Shown: positions 9,348-18,240, counted from the stretch's first letter. The stretch is DNA of 64,000 nucleotides from Paenibacillus agri (GCF_013359945.1 NZ_JABWCS010000203.1:1-64000), one strand, 5' to 3'. Notes: a model not told the origin generated them from the sequence alone. Numbers and translations are program-made.

Positions 9348-10793
9348 TTAACATAAGGGCAGAGTGAAGTAAAATGCGCTTCCCTGATGTTTAACACTTT
9401 TAAAAGAGATCGTTCCATGATGCGCTTCAATAATATGCTTGCAAATGGACAGGCCCAGGCCAGAGCCATCCTTTAATCTATTTTCGTAAGATGGAGGGGC
9501 TTGACCCTGAAAATATCGTTCAAAGATAAAGGGCATATCCTGCGGATGAATTCCTTCACCTGTATCCGATACGGTCACTTTTAACTGGTCTTGTTGCTGA
9601 ATAATCTCTATTGATATTAAGTCGCCCGCCGAAGTGTGCTTAAGCGCATTCGCAATCAGGTTGGAGAGAAGCTGTTCCAGTCGCACCGGGTCTATCCGGA
9701 TCAACACATTGGGAATCTCCGCAGGTTCAATAAAGTTGACGCCTGTGGTGCGGATATACGGACCGATGGGTCTCAGGATACTCTCGAACACCTCTTTGCT
9801 ATAACACTCCGTAAGGGTAACGGAGATTTGTCCTAAATCTCTTAGGGCATGCACAAGCAGGTCTTCAACCAGCACAGCCATTTTGTTCGTTTGCGATTGC
9901 ATGATCTCCATGTATTCCATGATGGCAGGCAGATCGGGGCAAATTCCCTCCTGTATGGCGTCAATATAAGCTTTCACAGTGGTCAATGGCGTCTTCAGAT
10001 CATGTGAAATATTCGAAATCAGTTCTTTTTGCGCCTTACTCTGTGCATCTCGCTGCTGGCTGAGCTCCATAATCTCTTGTCTCATCTGGTCGAATACGGC
10101 ATAGACTTCACCGATTTCATCTTGTTCCACATACTCTGCTTTCTGTTCATAGTTCCCCTTGAGAATCGCCTCGGAATGATCCTTCAAGCGGTTGATGGGC
10201 CGCAGTAGGCCAAGGTTTATTCTTCTTTTAAGCTGTAACAGGAGAAGCAGCAGAACGAGGAGAGCGGTAAGCATCAGCACTGGAAAGACGATGGGAACTG
10301 AAGAAGGTTGTTTATCGCCGAGGAGTTCTTCAGGTAAGGTGAAAATGGCATTGCCCGTCTGTCTTTTCGATACAGGATCGACCACAGGGAAGGCGAGTGT
10401 AAAGATGCCCGGACTTGTTTTGGAGGCATGCAGATCATAGTGCACACTGTTCTTGAGATCAAGTTTGTCTATAAGCGGCTGAAACTGATGGGAAGAATCA
10501 AAGAGGACTGTTCCGTCCAGTCCAGCGGACACCAGGTTCAGTTTTTTCTGCTGGCTCCAAGTCAGTAATTGATCTTGCAAGTCTTGCCGGCTAGGCAACA
10601 CTGAATGCTGCTGCTCCAGAAAAAACATGATCTCGCTTACCTCTACCCGTGCTTGATTCACGGTATAGCGGGCGAGATCATTATGTTCTTGGGCCTCTAA
10701 CTTGTAATAAATGAAGGCCCCGCATCCTACAAAAACTAAAATACAGGTTATCACCGAGATGAGCCATGTTTTGAACCAATTGCTCCAATACAT
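9348..10793 (-). CDS. sensor histidine kinase with HAMP domain
   Basis: A 481-residue membrane-bound histidine kinase. One membrane helix is at residues 9-31, an extracytoplasmic sensor domain at about 32-165, a second helix at about 167-188, and HAMP at about 190-245. The H-box is SHDLKTPL (His264); the ATPase domain has NLIANALKH, DTGEGI and GSGLGLSI. The real sensor domain sets it apart from BceS-like intramembrane kinases. The ATG lies almost on top of AGAGGAG, an unusually tight spacing. It starts 19 bases after the response-regulator stop. Partner: the adjacent OmpR-type regulator; likely target: the ABC genes in the same run. Confidence 0.92.
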   Translation of the reverse strand: MYWSNWFKTWLISVITCILVFVGCGAFIYYKLEAQEHNDLARYTVNQARVEVSEIMFFLEQQHSVLPSRQDLQDQLLTWSQQKKLNLVSAGLDGTVLFDSSHQFQPLIDKLDLKNSVHYDLHASKTSPGIFTLAFPVVDPVSKRQTGNAIFTLPEELLGDKQPSSVPIVFPVLMLTALLVLLLLLLQLKRRINLGLLRPINRLKDHSEAILKGNYEQKAEYVEQDEIGEVYAVFDQMRQEIMELSQQRDAQSKAQKELISNISHDLKTPLTTVKAYIDAIQEGICPDLPAIMEYMEIMQSQTNKMAVLVEDLLVHALRDLGQISVTLTECYSKEVFESILRPIGPYIRTTGVNFIEPAEIPNVLIRIDPVRLEQLLSNLIANALKHTSAGDLISIEIIQQQDQLKVTVSDTGEGIHPQDMPFIFERYFQGQAPPSYENRLKDGSGLGLSICKHIIEAHHGTISFKSVKHQGSAFYFTLPLC

Positions 10794-10812
10794 CTCCTCT
10801 TACCCCATTCTC

Positions 10813-11514
10813 TCATTTCATCAGATTAAATTTATAGCCGACACCCCACACGGTTTTGAGATAGACTGGATTGGAAGGGTCTGCCTCAATCTTCTCTCTC
10901 AGCCGGCGAATATACACGGTAATGGTGCTCTCATCGCCATAAGAGGTATACCCCCAGACCTGATCCAGCAGCTGGCTTTTGGAGAATACTTGATTTTTAT
11001 GCTCGGCCAGAAAATATAACAATTCGAATTCTTTAGCCGACAAAGAGAGTTCCTGTTCGCCTAGAGTGGCTTTATATGCTTTTTTATCTATAGTGAGAGA
11101 ATCCAGAGTAAGCACCTCATCCTGCCGGGGTTGGAACTCCATGCCATCCATTCTGCGCAGATGCGCCTGAATTCTTGCTACCAACTCGCTTAAGGAGAAG
11201 GGTTTGGTCATATAATCATCTGCTCCGAATCCCAGTCCCAGCACTTTGTCTGTATCACTGCCCCGGGCGCTCAAGATGAGAATTGGACTGCGGGTGATAT
11301 CCCGGATCTGCTGGCACAGCTCGATTCCGTTGACATCGGGCAGCATAATATCCAGGATGATGAAATCAGGGGTTAGTGATTCAACAAGTTGTAAACCCGT
11401 CGTGCCGGTGTCGGCGATATGTACTTCATAACGGTGCAATTGAATATAATCCTTCAGAATACGGGAGATGTCCTGTTCATCCTCGATAATAAGTATCACT
11501 TTAGTCTGATTCAT
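10813..11514 (-). CDS. OmpR/PhoB-family response regulator
   Basis: A 233-residue two-component regulator. The receiver domain has the acidic pair ED at 11-12, phosphoacceptor Asp55 in LDIMLPDVNG, and the conserved Lys in MTKPFSLSE. The C-terminal winged helix (about 135-230) ends in the typical DESTITVYIRRLREKIE and KTVWGVGYKF. It is the first gene of the minus-strand run with kinase, ABC ATPase and permease, a layout typical of envelope-stress or antimicrobial-peptide modules. Confidence 0.93.
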   Translation of the reverse strand: MNQTKVILIIEDEQDISRILKDYIQLHRYEVHIADTGTTGLQLVESLTPDFIILDIMLPDVNGIELCQQIRDITRSPILILSARGSDTDKVLGLGFGADDYMTKPFSLSELVARIQAHLRRMDGMEFQPRQDEVLTLDSLTIDKKAYKATLGEQELSLSAKEFELLYFLAEHKNQVFSKSQLLDQVWGYTSYGDESTITVYIRRLREKIEADPSNPVYLKTVWGVGYKFNLMK

Positions 11515-11613
11515 CGATGTGCTCCTAATGGTAGATTCTTCTTTAATTTTACCATAGGAGGGGTTTTCAGGTAATGGGAGATGGGTAAGTGATTCTTGCG
11601 GCTGAAGCAGAGG

Positions 11614-11646
11614 ATTTTGAATATTTAACTATAAAGAGATAGAATA
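11614..11646 (+). repeat. 33-bp promoter-bearing repeat, copy 1
   Basis: This 33-bp stretch is identical to 21058-21090. Identity stops sharply on both sides. It contains a complete sigma-A-type promoter (see next entry). The two copies lie upstream of the TetR/sulfonate/monooxygenase locus and of the second flavin monooxygenase gene. Confidence 0.9.
11617..11645 (+). promoter_or_regulatory. predicted sigma-A promoter for TetR locus
   Basis: TTGAAT, a 17-base spacer, then TAGAAT (11640-11645), about 105 bases before the TetR start. The same promoter is present at 21061-21089. Confidence 0.65.
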
Positions 11647-11749
11647 TGCAGATGAGCAGAGCGAATGGGGTGGAGTTGGGGGGTACCATCGCTATCTTGT
11701 TGTTGTCCTATCCGCGCTCTATACTTCGTATACTTCTAGGAGGTTTCCA

Positions 11750-12352
11750 GTGTCACCGAGAAATGTAGAGAAAGATCAACAATTAAGAGAAGTGAGACGG
11801 GAGCATATTCTGGATTGCTCTCTTCAGGTGATTGCCAGACGGGGGATTGATTCCGCCAGTGTGAAGGATATCGCCAAGGAAGCCGGACTTAGTGTCGGCA
11901 ACGTCTACAATTATTTTGCGTCGAAGGAAGATATATTCAGTGCGGTGCTGCAGCGGGGGCAGATCGATTATGGCCTTCAAATCTCTAATCAAGCTGCGCT
12001 AATTATGGATGCCCGGGAAAAGCTGCATCTCATCTGTGAGAGCTGGATCGCCACACCTGAGAATTGGGCTTTTACGATCATGCTGCAAAGCATCCGGACG
12101 AACGAAACGGTGAATCCGGAGCTGCGGGAAGCGGCTACACGCAGATTCACTACAAATCTGGAGCCGATGGCCGAAATTATGCGGCAGGGACAGCACGCGG
12201 GTGTCATTATTGAGGGTGATCCGAAGGAGCTTGCCTTCTATTTTGTCAGCTTGATTCAAGGCTTGACACTACAATTGGCGCCCGGCTATGAAATTCCGGT
12301 GAAGATTCAAGCTGCAAACATCGTAACCTTATTTAGTGTGCCTAAGAAATGA
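11750..12352 (+). CDS. TetR-family transcriptional regulator
   Basis: A 200-residue repressor-type protein. The N-terminal helix-turn-helix is at about residues 15-60: ILDCSLQVIARRGIDSASVKDIAKEAGLSVGNVYNYFASKEDIF. The C-terminal ligand-binding helices include SLIQGLTLQLAPGYE near residue 175. GTG start 9 bases after AGGAGG. It precedes a sulfonate-type uptake and monooxygenase operon, so control of that operon is a reasonable inference. Confidence 0.9.
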   Translation: MSPRNVEKDQQLREVRREHILDCSLQVIARRGIDSASVKDIAKEAGLSVGNVYNYFASKEDIFSAVLQRGQIDYGLQISNQAALIMDAREKLHLICESWIATPENWAFTIMLQSIRTNETVNPELREAATRRFTTNLEPMAEIMRQGQHAGVIIEGDPKELAFYFVSLIQGLTLQLAPGYEIPVKIQAANIVTLFSVPKK

Positions 12353-12363
12353 CAAAAAATAGT

Positions 12364-12393
12364 TTGACAAGTGATTTAAGTCATTGCTAATAT
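12364..12393 (+). promoter_or_regulatory. predicted promoter before the sulfonate-type binding-protein gene
   Basis: TTGACA (12364-12369), 18-base spacer, TAATAT (12388-12393), shortly after the TetR stop. The leader to the start at 12597 is about 200 bases; I found no S-box or other known riboswitch in it. Confidence 0.5.
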
Positions 12394-12596
12394 AACAGGT
12401 AACAAAACGAATACATATTCAGTTTGTGGATGAACAATTGAATATTGTCCAATCGACCAGACAACCGGAGATTGACGGGGCAATACTGCTTGCAACAATG
12501 CAGCAGAATGTACCGTGGCATCTCTTTTTTTTATGCCTAATACCTAGTAATCATGTGAGAAAAGTTTATTTAAATCAATCGATGGGGGAATGGGAG

Positions 12597-13622
12597 ATGA
12601 AATTATTCAAGGTATGGGCTTTGATTCTATTGATAGCGGTGCTTACAGTGGGTTGCGCCAACACAGAAAAAAGCGGAAGTGAAGCTAAAGAAACCAAAGA
12701 AGTCAAAGAAGTCAAAGAAACCAATAACTATGAGGGATTGACCGTGAAGCTGGGCGTTCAGGGCAGCGGCGGGCTGTGGGGCAAAGCGCGGGAGGAGAAA
12801 TGGTTTGAGGATGAGTTCGGACAGTTTGGTGTGAAGGTCGAATGGGCAGAGTTCCAGAGCGGACCTCCGATGACCGAAGCCATTGCGTCCAATCATCTTG
12901 ATTTTGCCGGTCTTGGTAACATGCCGATCATTGCCGCTCAGGCAGCGGATATTCCGTTCAAGGTCATCTCGCAATTGCTCGAAGGAAAGAACAATGTGGC
13001 GATCATCACGCCAACCAACAGTGCGCTTAAAACGATTGATGATTTGAAAGGTAAGAAGATAGCTGTAGCCAAAGGGAGCAATGCCTACAACTTCCTCTAT
13101 CGCGGTTTGGCCGAATCCGGAATTAAAGACTCCGATGTCGAAATTATTCAGCTTCAGCCGGATGAAGCGCAGCCGGCATTCGAGTCGGGCGGTGTAGACG
13201 CATGGGCTACCTGGGATCCCTATATTACGCTTAATACGTTGACGGGCAAAGCTAAAGTGTTGACGGACGGCGAGCAGTTGGGTGTATTGTCCCCGTCTTT
13301 CCAGATCGTGCGTAAAGAGTTTGCTGAGAAATATCCGGAGCTCGTTACACTTTACCTGAAGGTATTCGAGAAAACCCGGCTATGGGAAGAGCAGAACCTG
13401 GACGAAGCGTTGAACCGTTATGCAACAGAACGTAAAGTTCCGGTTGAGGTGATCAAAGGAACACAGGTACGGTCTAAAATAATCAATATCCCTGTAAGTG
13501 ACGAGATCATTGCCGAGCAGCAGAAAACGGCAGACTTCCAGTATGAGATCGGAAATATTCGCAAAAAGATTAACGTATCCGAGGTATTCGACAACCAATA
13601 CGTGAAAGAAGCTTTGAAATAA
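12597..13622 (+). CDS. aliphatic-sulfonate/nitrate-type ABC substrate-binding lipoprotein
   Basis: A 341-residue SsuA/NrtA/TauA-like binding protein that should capture a small organic substrate outside the cell. Lipoprotein signal: MKLFKVWALILLIAVLTVGC. Family features: GLWGKAREEKWFEDEFGQF, TEAIASNHLDFAGLGNMP, DLKGKKIAVAKGS and DAWATWDPY. The frame is open back to 12426, but the upstream part encodes no signal peptide and the ATG at 12597 gives a perfect one. Two permease genes follow; an SsuB-type ATPase gene is absent. The coupled monooxygenase suggests uptake of a sulfonate, sulfone or related sulfur/nitrogen source. Confidence 0.88.
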   Translation: MKLFKVWALILLIAVLTVGCANTEKSGSEAKETKEVKEVKETNNYEGLTVKLGVQGSGGLWGKAREEKWFEDEFGQFGVKVEWAEFQSGPPMTEAIASNHLDFAGLGNMPIIAAQAADIPFKVISQLLEGKNNVAIITPTNSALKTIDDLKGKKIAVAKGSNAYNFLYRGLAESGIKDSDVEIIQLQPDEAQPAFESGGVDAWATWDPYITLNTLTGKAKVLTDGEQLGVLSPSFQIVRKEFAEKYPELVTLYLKVFEKTRLWEEQNLDEALNRYATERKVPVEVIKGTQVRSKIINIPVSDEIIAEQQKTADFQYEIGNIRKKINVSEVFDNQYVKEALK

Positions 13623-13701
13623 AGGGAGTAAAGGTGAAATGGAACTACAGATAACAACTAAAATACTAGATAAATGAAATGAATGTAACGAGGTGGTAGT
13701 G

Positions 13702-14550
13702 ATGGAGAATGCGGCAGCAACGCCGCTCGTACAGGAGAAAACGGGAACATCGAAGAGACCGAAGCGGCGGCGATCCATACAGGTTACTAATGTAGCGCTG
13801 GGGATCTTGCTGCCTGTAGCAACGGTTGTGTTCTGGGAAATTGCTGCTGGAATGGGGAAGCTGAATCCGATTTTATTGCCTGCTCCCAGTAAAATAGTAG
13901 AGGAATTCGTCAGTCTGACATCTTCCGGCGAGCTGATACGTCATCTAGGGATCTCGGCATGGCGGGCACTGCTTGGCTTCTTGCTTGGCGGGGGATTGGG
14001 GCTGGCGGCCGGCATTTGGGTAGGCTTCTCCTACAAAACAGAGCGGCTGCTCGATCCGCTGCTGCAAATGCTGCGTACGCTGCCTCATCTCGCAATTGCG
14101 CCGTTGTTCATTCTATGGTTCGGCTTTGGTGAAACGTCGAAAGTGCTGCTGATCGCCAAAGGGACGTTTTTTCCGCTCTACGTCAATACGTTCCTTGGCA
14201 TTCGCTCGGTAGACAGCAGGCTGTTCGAAGTCGGCCGGGTGCTTCAATTCAGCAAATGGCAGATGATCACGAAGCTGGTCGTTCCCGCCGCCATGCCGAA
14301 CATTTTGCTGGGAGTAAGGTTGTCAGTCGGGGTTGCCTGGCTGGTGCTTGTGGTTGCCGAGATGATGGGCTCCAGCTCTGGCGTTGGTTTTCTGATCAAT
14401 GATGCCAGATCATTTTCGCTGACCTCTGTCGTGTTCGTCGGAATTATTGTATTTGCCGTTGTCGGTAAGCTGACGGATTCATTGGTGAAGCTGCTGGAGC
14501 GCCGGTTACTGCGCTGGCAGAACAGCTATAAAGGAGATGGGAAGCTATGA
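13702..14550 (+). CDS. ABC permease, SsuC/TauC type (first copy)
   Basis: A membrane permease of 282 residues with about six helices and the EAA-like coupling motif GVRLSVGVAWLVLVVAEMMG in the C-terminal half. ATG 13702 is chosen because GAGGTGG lies 5-8 bases upstream; the longer GTG start at 13693 overlaps that site. It ends in an ATGA overlap with a second permease, clearly a paralogue of it (shared FILWFGFGE/FILWFGIGE, VNTFLGIRSVD/VNTFLGIRNVD). Imports the substrate bound by the upstream lipoprotein. Confidence 0.9.
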   Translation: MENAAATPLVQEKTGTSKRPKRRRSIQVTNVALGILLPVATVVFWEIAAGMGKLNPILLPAPSKIVEEFVSLTSSGELIRHLGISAWRALLGFLLGGGLGLAAGIWVGFSYKTERLLDPLLQMLRTLPHLAIAPLFILWFGFGETSKVLLIAKGTFFPLYVNTFLGIRSVDSRLFEVGRVLQFSKWQMITKLVVPAAMPNILLGVRLSVGVAWLVLVVAEMMGSSSGVGFLINDARSFSLTSVVFVGIIVFAVVGKLTDSLVKLLERRLLRWQNSYKGDGKL

Positions 14551-15365
14551 GCGGGCAAGTATTGGATGAGAAAAGGTCGCGCCCATCAGAAGAAGGCTGG
14601 CTCCGAGTGATTCCGAGGCCGCTTCACGGCTGGCTTGTGCCGGTAGCGATCGCAATCGTCTGGGAGGCTGTGGGACAGCTCGGTCTTGTACCGGCATCTA
14701 TGCTGCCGACACCGAGTGACATTGTGAAGCAGTTTGCGGAGCTGATCGCCAGCGGCGAGCTCTATAAGCATATGAGCATCAGCCTCTATCGGGCAATGGT
14801 CGGCTTTTTGCTGGGTGCTGGGACGGGATTGCTGTTTGGTCTATTGACTGGTCTGAATAAAATCGCCGAAAAGACGCTCGATCCGTCCCTACAGATGATG
14901 TGGACCATTCCGCTGCTGTCGCTGATTCCGCTCTTTATATTGTGGTTTGGCATTGGCGAGTTTTCCAAAATATTAATGATCTCACTAGGTGCCTTTTTTC
15001 CTGTCTACGTCAATACGTTTCTTGGCATCCGCAACGTGGATTTGAAACTGTTCGAAGTCGCACGTATCCTTCAGTATTCGCGGTTGCAGCTCATTACGAA
15101 GCTGATTATTCCGTCTGCTCTGCCGAATATTTTACTCGGTATCAGGCTGTCGCTTGGGATTGCCTGGCTGGTGCTTGTCGTCGCGGAGATGATGGGCACA
15201 AGCGCGGGCATCGGCTATATGATCCAGGACGCAAGAGCGTATATGCGAACGGATGTCGTCTTCGTCGGCATTATCATTTTCGCCTTAATCGGCAAGATAT
15301 CTGATTCAGGTGTCCGGCTGCTGGAGAAGCGCTGGCTTCGTTGGCGTGACACGTTCAGAGGGTGA
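14547..15365 (+). CDS. ABC permease, SsuC/TauC type (second copy)
   Basis: A 272-residue permease, paralogue of the preceding gene, overlapping it by 4 bases (ATGA), so translation is probably coupled. It has the same helix pattern and cytoplasmic coupling loop. The pair could form a heterodimeric pore, while most SsuC/TauC pores are homodimers encoded by one gene. No ATPase gene lies beside them; a shared ATPase elsewhere is needed. The monooxygenase gene starts 27 bases downstream. Confidence 0.9.
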   Translation: MSGQVLDEKRSRPSEEGWLRVIPRPLHGWLVPVAIAIVWEAVGQLGLVPASMLPTPSDIVKQFAELIASGELYKHMSISLYRAMVGFLLGAGTGLLFGLLTGLNKIAEKTLDPSLQMMWTIPLLSLIPLFILWFGIGEFSKILMISLGAFFPVYVNTFLGIRNVDLKLFEVARILQYSRLQLITKLIIPSALPNILLGIRLSLGIAWLVLVVAEMMGTSAGIGYMIQDARAYMRTDVVFVGIIIFALIGKISDSGVRLLEKRWLRWRDTFRG

Positions 15366-15392
15366 CTAACACCAGGGCAGGAGGGAGTTACG

Positions 15393-16763
15393 ATGGGAAC
15401 AAGAGATGAGCAGCTTCATTTGGGCGCCTTCATCTACTATAGCGGCCATCATCATTATGGCTGGCGGCATCCGGAGTCCGGAGCGGAAGGGCTGTTTGAC
15501 TTCAAGTTTTATAAAAGATTGGCACAAACCGCCGAACGAGGCAAGTTCGATATGATGTTTCTGGCCGATCTGCTGTATGTTCGCGGTGTCGAGGATGCAG
15601 CTTCCGGCATGCTGGAGCCGGTTCAGCTGCTCGCAGCCTTATCGACGGTGACGGAGAAGCTTGGACTGACGGCGACCGTATCGACAACCTACAACGAGCC
15701 TTATAACGTTGCGCGTAAATTTGCCTCACTGGACCATCTAAGTGAAGGGCGCGCGGGGTGGAACATCGTAACGTCGCAGCTGGATGTTGAAGCTTACAAC
15801 TACGGCAAGGACAAACACCCGGAGCATGGTCTTCGCTACGAGATGGCACGAGAATTCGTCGAGGTCGTCACCCGGCTCTGGGATACTTGGGAGGATGATG
15901 CGCTTATCATCGACCGCAAGGCAGGGATTTTCGCTGACGGAGCAAAGGTGAAGGAAGTTGAATACAAGGGACAGTGGTATTCGACTAAAGGGGCACTCAA
16001 TGTTCCCCGCCCGCCACAAGGTTATCCTGTATTAATCCAGGCGGGTTCTTCCGCTCCGGGGCAGGATTTTGCGGCTGCGTTCGGGGAAGTGATCTTTACC
16101 GCGCAACAGTCGCTGGAAGCGGCGCAGGCATTCTATGCCAGTGTCAAAGGGAAGCTTGTGGCGAATGGCAGGCAGGCGGATAGCATCAAGATCATGCCGG
16201 GGCTGTCACCAATCATTGGGGCAACGGAGGCGGAAGCGCAGCAGAAATACAAGGAGCTACAGGATTTGATTCCGTCTAGTGTAATTGTCGGTGCCCTGTC
16301 CACCATGCTTAATTTTGACCTCTCCGGCTACCCAATAGATGGGGAGCTACCGGACATTCCCGATCCTGTCGAAGCGACCAATGGCATGAAAAGCCGCGTA
16401 CAGCTCATCATGGACATGGCGCGCAAGGAACGCCTTTCGATTCAGGATCTAGGCGGGCGTCTGATTGGTGCCCGGGGGCATATGCAGTTTGTAGGCACCT
16501 ATGGTCAGTTAGCTGACTTTATGCAGCATTGGTTTCAGGAGTATGGCTGCGATGGCTTCAACATTATGCCGCCGGTGCTGCCAGGCAATCTTGATGAATT
16601 CGTCGACCATGTTGTGCCGATTCTCCAGCAGCGGGGGTTGTTCCGGAAGGAATATACTGGAAGCACACTGCGCGAGCATCTCGGTCTGGAGCGGCCGGGT
16701 CTCCGCCATTTCCAAGCAGGCCATGAACGAGCGGCTGCATCCGCTGCACCGGCTGCGACTTGA
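15393..16763 (+). CDS. FMN-dependent monooxygenase, NtaA/SnaA/DszA type
   Basis: A 456-residue luciferase-like TIM-barrel monooxygenase using reduced FMN and O2. Family signatures: LGAFIYYSGHHHYGWRHP, ERGKFDMMFLADLLYV, STTYNEPYNVARKFASLDHLSEGRAGWNIVTS and PVLIQAGSSAPGQDFAA. Relatives open aminopolycarboxylates (NtaA) or oxidise sulfones and sulfides (DszA, DmoA), releasing sulfur or nitrogen nutrients. ATG has AGGAGG 8 bases upstream. It is the last gene of the operon and is closed by a strong terminator. No flavin reductase lies next to it. The substrate is inferred only from class and neighbours. Confidence 0.9.
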   Translation: MGTRDEQLHLGAFIYYSGHHHYGWRHPESGAEGLFDFKFYKRLAQTAERGKFDMMFLADLLYVRGVEDAASGMLEPVQLLAALSTVTEKLGLTATVSTTYNEPYNVARKFASLDHLSEGRAGWNIVTSQLDVEAYNYGKDKHPEHGLRYEMAREFVEVVTRLWDTWEDDALIIDRKAGIFADGAKVKEVEYKGQWYSTKGALNVPRPPQGYPVLIQAGSSAPGQDFAAAFGEVIFTAQQSLEAAQAFYASVKGKLVANGRQADSIKIMPGLSPIIGATEAEAQQKYKELQDLIPSSVIVGALSTMLNFDLSGYPIDGELPDIPDPVEATNGMKSRVQLIMDMARKERLSIQDLGGRLIGARGHMQFVGTYGQLADFMQHWFQEYGCDGFNIMPPVLPGNLDEFVDHVVPILQQRGLFRKEYTGSTLREHLGLERPGLRHFQAGHERAAASAAPAAT

Positions 16764-16840
16764 GAAACGGATTGGCTTGATGAGGTCGCGGCTATCCAGT
16801 CGTCGACGATAGCCGTGCCGTCTACTGACAATCCGCGCTA

Positions 16841-16875
16841 AAGATCCTCTCTTCATGGAGAGGATCTTTTTTTTG
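16841..16875 (+). terminator. Rho-independent terminator of the monooxygenase operon
   Basis: AAGATCCTCT / AGAGGATCTT stem with an 8-base loop and eight or more T. Confidence 0.92.
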
Positions 16876-16957
16876 TATAAGCTAATCCAACAACCGGTAT
16901 AGTCAGGAAGACGGGAAGCTTGTACATACGTTGCTATAAATTAAAAGATCACCTATC

Positions 16958-16982
16958 ATTGATAATGATTGTTATTATCAAT
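16958..16982. promoter_or_regulatory. Fur-type operator upstream of the Btr-like gene
   Basis: Inverted repeat ATTGATAAT - 7 bases - ATTATCAAT, containing TGATAAT and ATTATCA half-sites as in the 7-1-7 Fur box. It is 40-65 bases before the ATG of the iron-regulator gene. Confidence 0.8.
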
Positions 16983-17021
16983 TGATGGAGGCCGTCTAGA
17001 TTGTGAAGGAGGAAGGTTTCA

Positions 17022-18230
17022 ATGGAGAATCGGCTTGCAGCAATTGCTTCCGGTCGAGTGGGAGAGGCTCAGGAACGGGTGCCTATGAAGCAAATGCGCG
17101 ATTATATATCCACTCATTTTGGAGAACCGTTAACTCTAGATATTCTAGCTCAGGCAGCAGGGCTGAGCACAAAGTATTTTAGTGAAGCATTTAAGAAAAC
17201 CTTCGGGCAAAGTGTGACGGATTATTTGACGTCCCTGCGGATCGGCCATGCGAAGCAACTACTGCGCGATACTGAGTGGGGGCTGCGTGATGTTGCCCGG
17301 GCTTGTGGCTATAGCGATGAATTTTATTTCAGCCGCAAGTTTAAGAAGGAGGTCGGGATTGCGCCGTCTGTGTACAGTAAAAAGTTCTTTAACCGTATTT
17401 CTACGACCTGCACTGAGCTGACTGGAAATTTGCTGGCTCTAGGGATCATTCCGATTGCCGCTCCAATGGACCCTAAATGGACACCCTATTACCATTATTA
17501 TTATCAATCCGCCATTCAAGTGCATTTGCATTACCAGAATAGTGGTAAGGATGAAGAGAATATGAAGATGCTGCTGGCAGCAAAGCCGGACATTGTGTTC
17601 ATCCGGAAGCCATTTGACGAAAATGCGGATCGTTCGGTGGAGATGGCGGGCATACGAACCGTTAATGTCAAGTCCGAAGACTGGAAATTACAGCTTAGAG
17701 AGATGGCTGATGTATTGAACAAGCAGGAGGTAGGTCAGGCCTGGATAGATACCTATGAAGCAAGATTAACCGAGATCAGACCGGAAATTCGTCAAGCGGC
17801 GGGACAGGATCAATTTGCTGTGCTACGTCTATCGGACGAAAATCTCTTTCTTTATACCAACAGAGGTATTCGTGACGTGCTCTTTCAGGATCTGGGTCTG
17901 TCCACAGCATTCCAGCAGCAAGAAGTTTGCAACAAGCCGATTACTTTAGAAGAAGTGTTAGCGATAAATCCGGATCGGCTGCTGCTCATGGTCTGTCTAA
18001 ATGCCCGTACACGGCATCACTGGCTTGCTCTTCAGCACAATCCGCAGTGGCAGAAGCTTCGTGCGGTCCAGCTGGGACAACTCTATTTGCTGCCATCCAA
18101 TCCTTGGCTCGAATATTCGGCAGTGGCTGTTTATCGTATATTGGAAGAAACGTTCATGCTGCTGACTGGGAAAAATCCAAATCCCGATCCTGCCTCTGTC
18201 CATGGCCTATGGGCAAGGGTGGGCGTATAA
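17022..18230 (+). CDS. AraC regulator fused to siderophore-binding domain (Btr-like)
   Basis: A 402-residue protein that resembles B. subtilis Btr (YbbB), which activates siderophore uptake genes when iron-siderophore binds. The N-terminal AraC double helix-turn-helix is at about residues 20-115 (LTLDILAQAAGLSTKYFSEAFKKT and VARACGYSDEFYFSRKFKK). A periplasmic-binding-protein-like domain is at about 130-390 (KPDIVFIRKPFD, ITLEEVLAINPDRLLLM). RBS AAGGAGG. A Fur box lies upstream, and the FeuA-like and BesA-like genes follow, reproducing part of the Bacillus btr-feuABC-besA locus. Confidence 0.85.
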   Translation: MENRLAAIASGRVGEAQERVPMKQMRDYISTHFGEPLTLDILAQAAGLSTKYFSEAFKKTFGQSVTDYLTSLRIGHAKQLLRDTEWGLRDVARACGYSDEFYFSRKFKKEVGIAPSVYSKKFFNRISTTCTELTGNLLALGIIPIAAPMDPKWTPYYHYYYQSAIQVHLHYQNSGKDEENMKMLLAAKPDIVFIRKPFDENADRSVEMAGIRTVNVKSEDWKLQLREMADVLNKQEVGQAWIDTYEARLTEIRPEIRQAAGQDQFAVLRLSDENLFLYTNRGIRDVLFQDLGLSTAFQQQEVCNKPITLEEVLAINPDRLLLMVCLNARTRHHWLALQHNPQWQKLRAVQLGQLYLLPSNPWLEYSAVAVYRILEETFMLLTGKNPNPDPASVHGLWARVGV

Positions 18231-18240
18231 TCCATTCTTG

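Noticed and set aside
6074-11514. BceRSAB bacitracin-resistance module
   Set aside because: The kinase has a full extracellular domain and the permease is 800 residues with two outer domains; the gene order alone is not enough.
12426-12596. N-terminal extension of the sulfonate-type binding protein
   Set aside because: The extension has no signal-peptide character, while ATG 12597 gives an ideal lipoprotein signal.
12353-12596. S-box or other sulfur riboswitch before the sulfonate-type operon
   Set aside because: The leader shows no S-box stems or conserved segments; only a promoter is supported.
16509-16856. Minus-strand frames at the end of the NtaA-type gene
   Set aside because: Overlap the coding end and terminator of the plus-strand gene; no domain and no ribosome site.
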